A program made the position numbers and the translations under genes. A DNA stretch of 64,000 bases from Stictocephala bisonia (lineage: Eukaryota; Arthropoda; Insecta; Hemiptera; Membracidae): positions 1,084,001 through 1,148,000 of the forward strand of contig JAQJVL010000048.1 of assembly GCA_035578905.1 (NCBI GenBank), written 5' to 3'. This document shows, piece after piece, positions 22,545 through 33,199 of this stretch (position 1 is its first letter; each line of letters starts with the position of its first letter). The notes under the pieces were generated by a model, which worked only from the letters and a program-made list of their open reading frames with translations, was not told the origin of the DNA and searched no databases.

Positions 22545-24528
22545 TAAAAAAAAAAAATCAAAAGAGCCTCCTAGATTTGTTACTTACTATGACTTCTCCC
22601 AATTTGACATATACAAGATGATACATTGTACGTCCAGTATTAGGTGGGCAGATGTTATGTGTATGAACAATGTGCATGATATACTAGATTTTATTACTTC
22701 TGCTATCACTCGTGTTTTTTATGAAAAAGCGCCTCTAGTACATGAGAGAGTTACCATAAAGAAATCTCCATGGAGGAATAAGAAAATTATTCAATTAACC
22801 ACTGAAAAGATTATTATAAGAAGAAAATGCTATCCACAACAAATGAAAATGATAAAAAAAAATATTGTAAGATTAGAAACATGCTCAACCATGAAATAAG
22901 ACGATCAGAGCTATATTATTTTAGAACTGAAATGGAGAAATAAAAACTGGAATGACTTTTGGACTAAAATAAGGACTAGTGGTGTTACTGATCCATTCGA
23001 TCCAGCCATACCAAATGTAGTCAAAGATTTGGAGGAAATCAATAAGTATTTCGTCAGGATGGGCTTAGGTATCACGGAAAAAGCTGATTGTGTACAGTTC
23101 TATGAAAGAAACAAATCAGAGAGTGTCACTAGCGATTTCTATTTCAGGAAGATTACAAGAAAAGAAGTGCCGGAGGCTTTGAATAGCATCACATCAGAGG
23201 CAGTTGGAGTGTATAGCATATCAATAAAAATGATTAAAATGATAAGTTCATATTGTATTGATGCTATAATGCACTTAGCAAACCAGTCATTGGCCACTTC
23301 CACTTTTACGGATGCATGGAAAAGGCAATTGTACTGCCTCTGCCCAAAGTTAAGACACCTTCATCTGTATCAGACCTGCGTCCGATTTCGGTATTGTCTG
23401 CCTTGTCTAAGGTATTAGAGAAGCTAGTTGTTTCACAGATGGTAGCTTTTTTGGGGTTGAAGAATATCCTTCCAGCCTTGCATTCTGGGTTCAGAAAGGA
23501 TCATAGTACAACAACTGCACTTTTACTAGTTTGTGATGAGTTACTTCAAGCAAGGGCAGGAAATAAGCTTTTCAATTGCAATACTGGATTTTTCACATGC
23601 ATTCGATTCTATCGACCACAGTATGTTGTTGGCTGTCATGCATTTTTATGGTTTTCGACCGGAAGTGGTTTCTTGGTTTTAAAGAAGGGAAGGTTTCTTG
23701 GTTGGTCGCCTTGGTTGCTTGGCGGTATCAGACTAAACGAGTATGAATCCTCAAAGCTCTTAGGCCTCGTGTTCGATGCCTCACTTTCTCTGGTCATGTA
23801 AGTGCTGTTTGTCAGCGGGCCCTTAGTCGACTAAGAATGTTATACAAACATAGGTACTTGTTTCCTAAAGAGACCAAGCTTCGCCTTATCTAGGCTCTTG
23901 TGCTCTCTGTGACCAATTAATGCCTCCCTGTGTATGGCAATATTATGTCTAAGGGGGATTTAGACAAATTACAGAGAGTGCCAAATATGTGTGTCAGGTA
24001 TGTATGTGGACTAAGAAGGTTTGACCATGTTTAGGAGGCGCGACGATTTTTTGGGTTTGCTGACTGTGACTGATACCTATACTCTGCGCTCATTATGCCC
24101 AGTTTATAGAATATTTACCACTGGCGGGCCGGGATATTTAAGGGAAAAAACTAAAAACTGGTCTCAGATCCGATCTCGTAACACTAGACAGGATAAAATT
24201 TTGGAAATGCCTCGCATTCGCCATGAATTTTAAAGAAAAAAATTTGCGTACTTTGCTTCCAAATTATTTGATTAATTTTAGTCCACCTTAACAGGCCAGG
24301 TTATATATTAAACTACATATAAAATCAATGTATATAATTATTTAATGTATAAAACAAGCTGATATATCCATATATAACTGTTCTGTATACATAACTTTAT
24401 GTTTTAAATATGAATAATTAAACTTAGGTTTACATTTTTTTAATAATTGTAATAGGACTTGAGTTGTTTTGTAAATCAGCATTGTTTGTTAAAACCGCTC
24501 CAAAATAAAGACCTTTATTTATTTAAAA
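22545..24528 (+). pseudogene. Broken LINE lacking the reverse transcriptase core
   Basis: Begins in the linker after the endonuclease: RFVTYYDFSQFD, then APLVHERVTIKKSPWRNKKI (within 22528-22899). A frame change leads to the segment 23029-23418 (pre-RT domain). Another leads to 23316-23801, which carries DLRPISVLSALSKVLEKL and the HSGFRKDHSTTTALL motif. After a decayed motif A region and a PEVVSWF-like piece at about 23660, the sequence jumps to a KLLGLVFD motif E (about 23755). Motifs B and C are absent, so this is an internal deletion of roughly 100 codons. GGTTTCTTGGTT occurs at 23667-23678 and again at 23692-23703, close to the deletion point. The C-terminal part runs to about 24270, and the element ends after AAAATAAAGACC near 24528. 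It is a different subfamily from the 19025 element. Confidence 0.8.
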
Positions 24529-24939
24529 GCCTCTTATACTATTCATATTGTGTATCTAAAATGAATGTCATTTTACTCGTATAACCATAAACTGTTAGTT
24601 AAGAAACGACTTTTTAAAATGCAATATGTTGTAACCAGGATTATATCAACTAATATTAAATCTCAGGGCAGTCAATAATTTCATTCATGTTGTTTTAAGC
24701 TGTCACATTAATATTAAATTTTAAGTTGAACTTCATCGTGATGATTAACAAGAACTACTTCGTAAACAAAATCAATGAATTTATAAACAATAATATTAAT
24801 GCTAGTTTCTCAAATAGAACCACACTCCTTCATTTTAAAAAATATATCAATTAAAAAAATTCTTGTAGCATTAACTAACTAATTAACGAATTATACAATT
24901 AGACTACTCTAAGTACCCATATACGAAAACGTATATACA
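24529..24939. other. AT-rich spacer
   Basis: No gene or repeat recognised between the two oppositely oriented LINEs. Confidence 0.5.
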
Positions 24940-26610
24940 ATTATGTTACAACTGGCCAGGCTAGGACTACAAAGTCCTCTCCTACACCTAACCATAATTA
25001 CCATATTGCAAATAAGTGATAACAAAAAAATCTAAACATTATTCTGGTATACAAAATATAATAAATTGCAAGATAATATTAACACAAAAAATAGAAATTT
25101 ATCAACAAATAATAGTCATATCTTATAAAAATAATATATTCCAAATTAACATACATACATATATATAACTGGAAAATTAAACTCGCGTTCATCCTCTCAT
25201 ACATACCATGCCGCAGGCATACACCTAGCACCGAACAAGCCGCTCATCCCACGAGGCCCGGAGAAGAACAATAACTGCAGCTCGAAACCGATCGTGCCCT
25301 TCACTAACTCTAATATGATCAGGAAGATCCGCGCCGAGTCTTCCAAGTACTAGTCTCAGAAATGTATAAAAAACGTTCGGACACATAAGTTGGGGAATTA
25401 TTGAATACAAAATAGTGAGAATATGATACATACGGAGTTGATTTAATTTGAGAAGACAAAGGGTAGCGTGATCTCGACGTTTAAGATTGAAAACAAAACG
25501 AATATAATAGTTTTGAGCACGCGGTAATCTGTCCGAAAGCTCAACCGTCATGTCATTGACCAACGTCACAGTAGTTAAAGGTGTGGAAACATTAGCGTCT
25601 TTACAAGTATCACTTTCATATTCAATGGGAGAAAAAGAGCAACTCTTTGGAGACTGTAAATGCCAGCAAAAACCCTGTTACAAGTTTCAGTAGTGTATTC
25701 AGACCAACTTAAGTTAGTTTTTTGTCAAAATAAGTCCACGGTTTGTTGCTTTATCATCGTAAAGTAGTTCAGTATTGTTGAGTGAAAGTTTTCGAAAATT
25801 CACAAGGTCAATACTCCACAGAAGTCTATTGGTTCTGATCATAGTTATTTTAGTTTTGTTTTCATTATGTTTTTGTCCGTGCTTGAAAGCCCAAGGACTG
25901 AACCCTCTGGTACTCTTCGAGTGACGGGTTTCCAGTACGATTCCTTGTCACTAGTTCTGACACACTGCTGGCGATCCGTCAATTAAGACCTTACCCAGTC
26001 TACGCAATCAATTGAAAACCCCATTTTCGATATTTTTAAAAAGATAAGAGGATGATAAATACAGTCGAATTCCTTATAAAAGTCAATTAGTTTTCAAATT
26101 AATAAAAGTCTCTTATCCATTCCAGAACGGATATCATCAGCAACTTTTAATAAAGAAGTGATAGTACTGTGTTTACACCTAAAACCAGAATGGAAATTGA
26201 ACAACAATCTATTGCGCTCAATATAAGAAGTAACTTGCTGGTGAACCAATTTTTTCAAGATATTTTGATAAGGCTGATGGAATACTGATATGTCTAATAT
26301 CAGATGGAATTGTTGGTGATGATTGTTTTGGAAATGAGCCAACAATAGCCAGTATCCAAATTTTGGGCAATGTTGATGACATGAGCGACTTGTTAAAAAT
26401 AGAAGTAATTACAAGAATAATTATGGGAAGAAAATATTTCAAAAATTGTATGGAAACATTGTACAGCCTCAACTGCTCTACTGGAAATCCTCATGATTGC
26501 ATGTAAACATCAGCCTCAGTGACAGGTAGGAAAGTAAACTGACACTGAACATACTCGCTTAACTCATTGCTCATCTAATCATTTTTTCATTGCTGAGTTC
26601 ACGGGCATAA
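24940..26610 (-). pseudogene. Broken LINE, minus strand
   Basis: Read on the minus strand from 26610 down. A pre-RT region with ITSIFNKSLMSSTLPKIW lies in 26218-26472. SDIRHISIPSALSKYLEKI then shifts frame into HSGFRCKHSTITSLLKVADD (26094-26345). Motif A is DFYKEFDCIYHPL (about 26050-26088). Motif B is VPEGSVLG (about 25891-25914). The sequence then passes directly to an NENKTKIT motif D (about 25845-25875), so the catalytic motif C (Y/F-ADD) has been deleted. A C-terminal portion with LSDRLPRAQNYYIRFVFNLK follows (25225-25569), then a 3' UTR to about 24940. Multiple stops and frameshifts make it non-functional. Organisation is as in the jockey-superfamily LINEs elsewhere in this window. Confidence 0.8.
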
Positions 26611-26739
26611 TCACAAGCACCAGTCATTTAAAAAAGGCATTCATAAAATTAATAACGATTATCAAATGAAGTTTTCTTGTGAATAATTCAACGGTACACT
26701 TGTACACTTTCTTTCCCAGCATAACAATATGTATCAGTA

Positions 26740-27290
26740 TATTATTTTTATTTTGGATGTAGATAACAATACTTACTTCAATTTGCTGGTCTTTTCTATA
26801 AATAAAAATAATAAATTTCTTTATTTTAAACATTACAGGAAGCCGACTACCACTGATAAAACTATTAATTCATTACCCCCCTCAGACCTACAATCAGGAA
26901 CTGCCATCCTACAATAATTTTATCAACATACTAATATCTCTAAATTTTAAAAATATATTCCTGTTTCTAACGGTTTAAAAATTACCAAGGTAAATAAAAT
27001 AGTAAATAAACACAGTTATAACAACAATCATAAAAATAAAAAATATGTAAGTTCTGAATACGAAACTGTACTGAAATACATGCTTAAAACCGAGGAAATT
27101 TTACAGATATACGTATGCTAACCAGATAACACATTCCAATATACAAGTTACCATTCAAACTCAGAAACCATCCAAATTCGAAAGAAAAAAACAGGCAAAT
27201 TGAATGAAGACAGTTCATCTAAGGAAACCGAACAATATTTACTTAATGACAAACCATCTTTTGAGTCCAACATAGTCCAACATAGCCACT
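26740..27290 (+). pseudogene. Probable Penelope-like element relic
   Basis: In one frame a hydrophobic FNLLVFSINKNNKFLYF run is followed by HYRKPTTTDKTIN (about 26830-26865). The combination FLDLxIxR...F-x-IYRKPTxTDxxI is characteristic of the post-catalytic part of Penelope-like reverse transcriptases. After a stop at 26918 the same frame continues with Asn/Lys-rich sequence (LKITKVNKIVNKHSYNNNHK), which would correspond to the connector before the GIY-YIG endonuclease. No endonuclease motif can be recognised. The remnant is short and interrupted. Without a profile search this rests mainly on the YRKPTTTD signature. Confidence 0.5.
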
Positions 27291-27356
27291 ACACGATCAT
27301 TATATATATAACAACTATTTATCACAAAAACCGAATTCACCTATATTCCTGCTGAA

Positions 27357-27378
27357 GTGACGGCCGGCAGGCCGTCAC
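27357..27378. other. GC-rich perfect hairpin
   Basis: GTGACGGCC (27357-27365) and GGCCGTCAC (27370-27378) form a 9-bp stem around a GGCA loop in otherwise AT-rich DNA. It is followed at 27440-27470 by degenerate TTAGGTTA/GGTTAGGT phrases. Possibly the end of an unrecognised mobile element. Confidence 0.6.
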
Positions 27379-29022
27379 CAAGACCAGACCCCCGAATTTA
27401 ACGCAAATTACGATTTTGTGTTGAGTAAATAAAAAATTAGGATAAGTTAGGTTATGTTTGGTTAGGTCAGCAAAAATGCATTTTTAAGACTGTAAAAATA
27501 GTTTGTATCAGCAATTGATAAATATAAATTAAAACTTGTCAACTTACTGGACATTTATTCATTTGTGTTCTTTATTTCATTTATTATCAAATATTACAAT
27601 ATTTGTTGATACTGCTATTCATATTTAATTAGTGTAGCATTATTGTTTATGGAAATGCCGGCAGTTAGTCATAGCGCATGTTTATGTCCACCCACCCACC
27701 CATACACGTACCGTGGTATAGAAAACTGAAGGGGTGTAATAACGAGGAGAAAGGATGTGATTAGGATGACCTGCTTGGAAAGGGATTCTACGTCACACAT
27801 TTCCACAGGATATGAGTCACGACTTTACTGATGTGTGGTAAAAAACAGTGATTCACTTGATAATCCATAATACATTTTAAAAGTAATGTTCGATCATCGA
27901 GCCAATTTTTTAATTGTCCTTTTTAGGACAGCTTATTTATGCGTTTTCTAATCACTGTTGTAAATTAGAAAATGTACGCCCGTGATTACAAAAAAAATTC
28001 CTTATCTTATTTTTGTTGAAATATTTCAGTTCATTCCCCAAATATATACTATTGAGTCTTATTTCTTTTAAGATTAAATTCCTGAAATGTTATTAAGCGT
28101 ATATCATTTTTGTTCTATCTTAATTTATGAGAAATGCATTCTTTTACATAGCTTTGAATAATCAACTTTTGTTCACAATTGTGTAATATACATACTTACG
28201 TTGAAATACAGATTCAGTTTACTTTCCAATTGTAATTAATTACATATGATACGAATTTTTATTTGTTAGCCTATCTTACGTATTTGCCAAATTAAAATTA
28301 AATTTGATAAGAGGAAGCAACAAGAAAATCTGATAACGAAATCATTTTACTTGTAATTTTTATAATAAGAGTGTATTTAATTTTAACGTATATTCATGTT
28401 CTTTCTACAAACTAAAGTAATTTATTCTTTACTGCCTTAAATAAAGTAACTTTCATTTATTTGTATTGATAATTTGTATGATGTCAAATAAATGTGCATT
28501 ACTCTTAATGACTTTTGTATTACCTTTATTATTATCAGTGGAACAGTTAAAAAAGAATAACACCATTGTGAGCAGTTGTTGGTGCCTGGTGTCACCGAAA
28601 CTAATCTCCCGGCACAGCTGGGTCGTCTCACAGTTACTTTTACAACCAACCAGATACCTGCTCTACCCTTTAGTACAATGTTTAAAACAGATCAAGTCAT
28701 TTCAAGGAATAATAGGCTTATATATATATAATGTAAATATACCGCATTTATACTTTTTTCTTTTATTCCATGTTTATTAAACAAAACTTCCTCTATAAGA
28801 TTTTAGTTAATTCACGAAGCGTTTAAGTAAATTAAGAAATAATTAGGAATTAAAAACGGTTGATTAATAAACAAAAAAGTAAATACATTTTTCGATTAAA
28901 ATTATTTACTTAAAGTAATTAGAAAGAATTATGTTTACTTAGATTCGAGACGAGGTTGTTTAGTTTATTTGTAGTTTTAATTTGTGTATACCCTTAATTT
29001 ATTTATTTATTTTATTTTTTTT
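27379..29022. other. AT-rich spacer
   Basis: Contains the isolated minisatellite unit and, at about 28555-28680, a more balanced stretch (CTCCCGGCACAGCTGGGTCG). That stretch is open on both strands (28466-28780 plus, 28437-28649 minus) but has no recognisable domain. It looks like a repeat fragment rather than an exon. Confidence 0.4.
27688..27719. repeat. Isolated unit of the 1-770 minisatellite
   Basis: CCACCCACCCACCCATACAC followed by GTACCGTGGTAT is an almost exact half-unit of the array at the left edge of the window, here as a single copy. Confidence 0.75.
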
Positions 29023-29182
29023 AACTTCACTCGCCAATTGACATGGGCCTACAGGCATGTGCGTCAACATTATTCAACGAGTGAAGTTCCGACCGTTTGC
29101 TCAGTGGGGATTCGAACCTTGGCCATTGCCCTCCGCACTACTCCGCAGTCCGAAGCCTTAGCCACTGAGCCACCACGCCGGC
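29023..29182 (-). mobile_element. tRNA-derived SINE, family 2, minus strand
   Basis: Read on the minus strand: head GCCGGCGTGGTGGCTCAGTG (29182-29163) continuing through GGCTAAGGC as the A box, then GGTTCGAATCC (29118-29108) as the B box, at tRNA-like spacing. The 3' part forms a hairpin: AACTTCACTCG (29023-29033) is the exact reverse complement of CGAGTGAAGTT (29078-29088). A T-rich run on the plus strand (28996-29022) is the A-rich tail in the element's own sense. GTATAC occurs on both sides (28985-28990 and 29187-29192), a possible short target duplication. It shares no body sequence with the SINE at 9743. Confidence 0.8.
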
Positions 29183-32100
29183 TATTGTATACAATTGCTA
29201 GCTATCAGTTAATAAAATTATCAATTAATAATGATCTGAGCTTAACAATAATCGTACCATATTTTAGGAAATCACATTTTGCAATTAATTCTTATGTATC
29301 TTTTAGTTTTTTTTACAAAATTAATACTTTTGATAACAGTACTTTGAAAATTAAAACTACTCGCCATACTAAAGTGGTAAAATGAACTTGATATTATTTA
29401 ATGAACTAGGCATTATTATTTCTCATATATGTACTGGGTGTGAGGATGATATCTCGAGGGATTATTAAGATATGATAGATTTTTTTATATGTACACTTGG
29501 ATGGACAGACGGAAAACAAAGTGTTTCTAGACACATGTTTTTAAGGCACGTTTTTCATATTTTTCTTGTTTGTAATCATATCCCAAAGTTATTAAGGGAG
29601 TTATTATGGTCAATTTGTATATTTTATGTAATCAATTACATTACAGCATACAATCATAACCACCGGATTAGTGTAGAAGCAATCTAAATTCCTTTTAACA
29701 ATGTCTCCACTAAACATTATTCATCGATAATATATAACAAATATAACAAAGTAAATGGCATAGCATATTAGCAGTAATGTGTCCGAATACGTCACAATAA
29801 ACTACAGAACTTCGTAAGTTAATTACCAAGTGAATCACAGCTTTAAAACAACATCTCTCCTACCAATTATACGGTCGATGTGTTTTAAGAATATATTTTA
29901 TTTTCACTTAATTTATGCTTCTGAGAGGACTCTTTTAAGGTCAATTGTACTATTTTTAACAAAAACACCAGCTTGGCCATATTGCTTCCAGCTGCCTTTT
30001 CTTGGCATCGATCTGGAAGATAGCAGAGGGGAAAGCGAGGGATCCTCCCCTTAGTGGGCGTAGGGAATGTTCTAGCACACAGAGATTGTTTAACAAAGTA
30101 GAAACATTTAATTTGCCCGTTGCGAACAGGGTATCGTAGAATACAGTTCATAGTGTATGTATATGTATGTCCTAGTAGTCCTCAATAAATTAAAACTAAC
30201 TATGATCAACAACAAATGTTTTATTCTTAGTTTTTATAGTTTTGTCAAATATCTTCTTGGTAAAGTATTTATGTTCGTTATTCTTCAGACATAAGAGATT
30301 TGAGGTAAGCTAACCAGAACATTTCAATAATGTATCAATAATGTACTTTATAAATTTAAATGAAGTTACACGTTTTATTCATAAAATTATCGACATTTTA
30401 GATTAAATTTAGCTATAATGTTGACCAACAGACCTATGATATATTTTGTTGAAAATATATGTTGAAACATACTAAACTATAGTTGTTATTAAGTTCCTAT
30501 GTTCCATTTCAAAGTCTTAATTAGTATTTTTGATTACGAGACCAAACAAATTAAGACTTTTCGTAAAGAGTCATTCTCAAAACCATTTTAATGTTGAAAA
30601 TATATAATAATATTGAATTGCCTTGAAAACAAAGAACCTTAACTTGTGACACAATAGTCAGAGAGAGGGTAGGCAATCTGGTGAATGTAGTTTAGTGGTT
30701 GTACCAGGCACGACATAGATCACGTGCGTTTTTTGATACAATCTACAGTACTCCCAGTCACGCTTCCCAACGTGTTAAAATGACATCTGCTATAAATTTA
30801 TCTCTCCCTTTTGAACTGTTGCTAAAGGTAAGATGAACGTAAATTGTACCCAACTTCTCTCTAACTGTGATAAATGTACAGTTAATGAGTCTATCCTGGA
30901 CTGTTTATTATTCTGTTATTTCACTTTATCTCGTTATTTTCAAAAGTCACACTATTTGGCTTATACATTTCAACCTGTTATGAACTAGATGTCAGTGACA
31001 AGTCTTTCCTCTTGCCTAATGCATACATAGTAATGTGTCTTATAATTTAGGAAAGTTTAAAAAGAAAATAAATACCGAATTCATTATATTACATGATTTA
31101 AAATTTGGTCTATTATTTCTGTATTGGTCGTAATAAATTTACTTGACTGTTTAATCAGACATTTAAGAGATGGTATAGCTGTTGCATATACCATTATATT
31201 TATACGTTTATAAATATAAATATATAATATAATTTGTTGTAAATGTATACCTTCGTAGGGAAATAGGTTAGCCACATTTTACTTTAAGCTATTTGCCTTA
31301 ACATTATTTCTTTACAAATATTTTTTTACGTTAATCTTATTGATATACTTATTATTTAAGATAGTGGCCAAATTATTCATTAATTCACTATTCTATTAAA
31401 CTTAACAATTTTGGTCGATACTACAGTGCTAAAAAATAAATTTTTCACTTAATTAAATGTCAGTACAACGTATTAAAACATGTAATCAATTTCTTTTCGA
31501 CTCATAGTATTTGAATCTAAAGAAAATCTAAGTTTTTTTTTATAAAAACACATTTTTTTATAATCTAAAACTAAAGCATAATCAAATTTGGGACATTGCA
31601 ACTATTGTATGCTAAATGGTATTTAATTTAATTAATATACTTTTTTATTCTTTTAGATTTGCACTTTATGAAACAAATCTCATTATTATTTAATAAACAT
31701 GAGAAAATTAAGAAGTCTAGTTATTTATAAGTTAAACTGTCTTTTAGTTAATTAACCAGCAATATTAATAATATACAAGACTAATAATTATACTACATTT
31801 GTATTATTAAATCAACTTGCTCAACACAAAATATGAGTTTTGATTTTGTATTCTCATGGTTTTTATACACCAATATGCTATACAAAACCCATCATAAAGT
31901 TTTTCTAATGAAATGTTAGTAAAGAATGACTATCGCAGATACTTACTAAATTGAATTTAAAGTCTTTTACTTTACAAATTAATGGTGGAAGTCATGATAC
32001 AGTATTAAAAAAAAAGTTCTATTACCATAAAGAACCTTATAAATACATTCAGATAAATATCATAAAAGCTGAAAATTATAATTTCAATGCAATGTAATTT

Positions 32101-33199
32101 GCTTGTTAGTGTCTTTTAATACCAAGCATCCTTGCAGGTATGTGTAAAACTTGACATACACTCAAAATATGTCACTACAGTTTAAGTTACTTAGAAATAA
32201 GTTACGTAAATGTAATTCCGGTTTTAGACATCATGTTCAGCCAAACACCTTGTCCCCTTCAACATCAACATTTTTACTGTGAAGACATTCATTGTACCAT
32301 TTAAATTATTGTTCTTACAGAGGAATCCTACACCCTACTGCATTGATCGCGAATATTTCTTTTACAAACTAGATCGCAAAGCTGGAATTGATAAGAGAAC
32401 CTGACACTACATTGTGAGTAAAATTAATGTGATGTATACATGATAAGTTTCTATGAAAACTTATGCTAGAAATTTAAAAAGTAGCTTTTATTCAATTAAT
32501 CATTGGTAAAGAATAATTAATCCTAGAATAATTTTTCATTGAGATGTATCATATAAGTATATTAATATAAGTCATACTCGTATCTTTCATTTTTAATGAT
32601 ATTATATATGTATGCTCGTATGCTTTATATAAGTAATTATATATTATTCATATTATTTTTGTTTTCTTTGTGCTAGCAAATACATTCTTAAACGTTCATA
32701 TTCTCATTTTCACTGTTTTATTTTGTTGGACACAGAAACTATTATTGCATACTACTACTAAAATTATAAATAACATTACATTTTATATTAAGCATACGTA
32801 ATAATTTTATATCTAATACTTCATACTAATCATATCTAATATGGTTAGTCATATTATAAAGGCTACACCATATTAATTCTAGAAGTATTAATTCAAATCC
32901 TTCGTTCATCCATGAAATATAATTTGGGTAGCCTAATAGATTAGTTTAGACTGAATTGTGGAAATTAATTTTTTATAGTCAACATAATCAGTTAAAATGA
33001 ATATAGATTTAGTTATTTAAATCTGAATAGGTTACGTTTATTCAAGTAAAATTTATTTCGAACATTATTTTAAATTTTTCCTAGTAATTTTATTTCTGGT
33101 GCAATCGGTAAAATTATCTTAAAGAGCAAACAAGCTAATATTTACAATATTTTTAATAGTTACAATATACCCCATTCGACTAGTAAACCAGGTTATTGT
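29183..33199. other. Long AT-rich spacer
   Basis: About 4 kb. Contains the dispersed fragment at 29984-30060. It also has a 12-bp inverted repeat AAAGTCTTAATT (30511-30522) / AATTAAGACTTT (30549-30560) and a possible tiny exon at 30780-30827 (see findings). No gene can be supported. Several plus frames (28984-29385, 29472-29687, 29830-30054) are chance translations; the first runs through the SINE. Confidence 0.4.
29984..30060. repeat. Dispersed repeat fragment, partner of 16148-16225
   Basis: Aligns over about 75 bp with 16148-16225 (CAGCTG, TGG-ATCGAT, GCAG and CCCC-TAG landmarks in order). It ends in GGGATCCTCCCCTTAGTGGG. Origin unknown. Confidence 0.45.

Noticed and set aside
27440..27470. 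Insect telomere repeat (TTAGG)n
   Set aside because: Only a few degenerate TTAGGTTA phrases, not a tandem TTAGG array.
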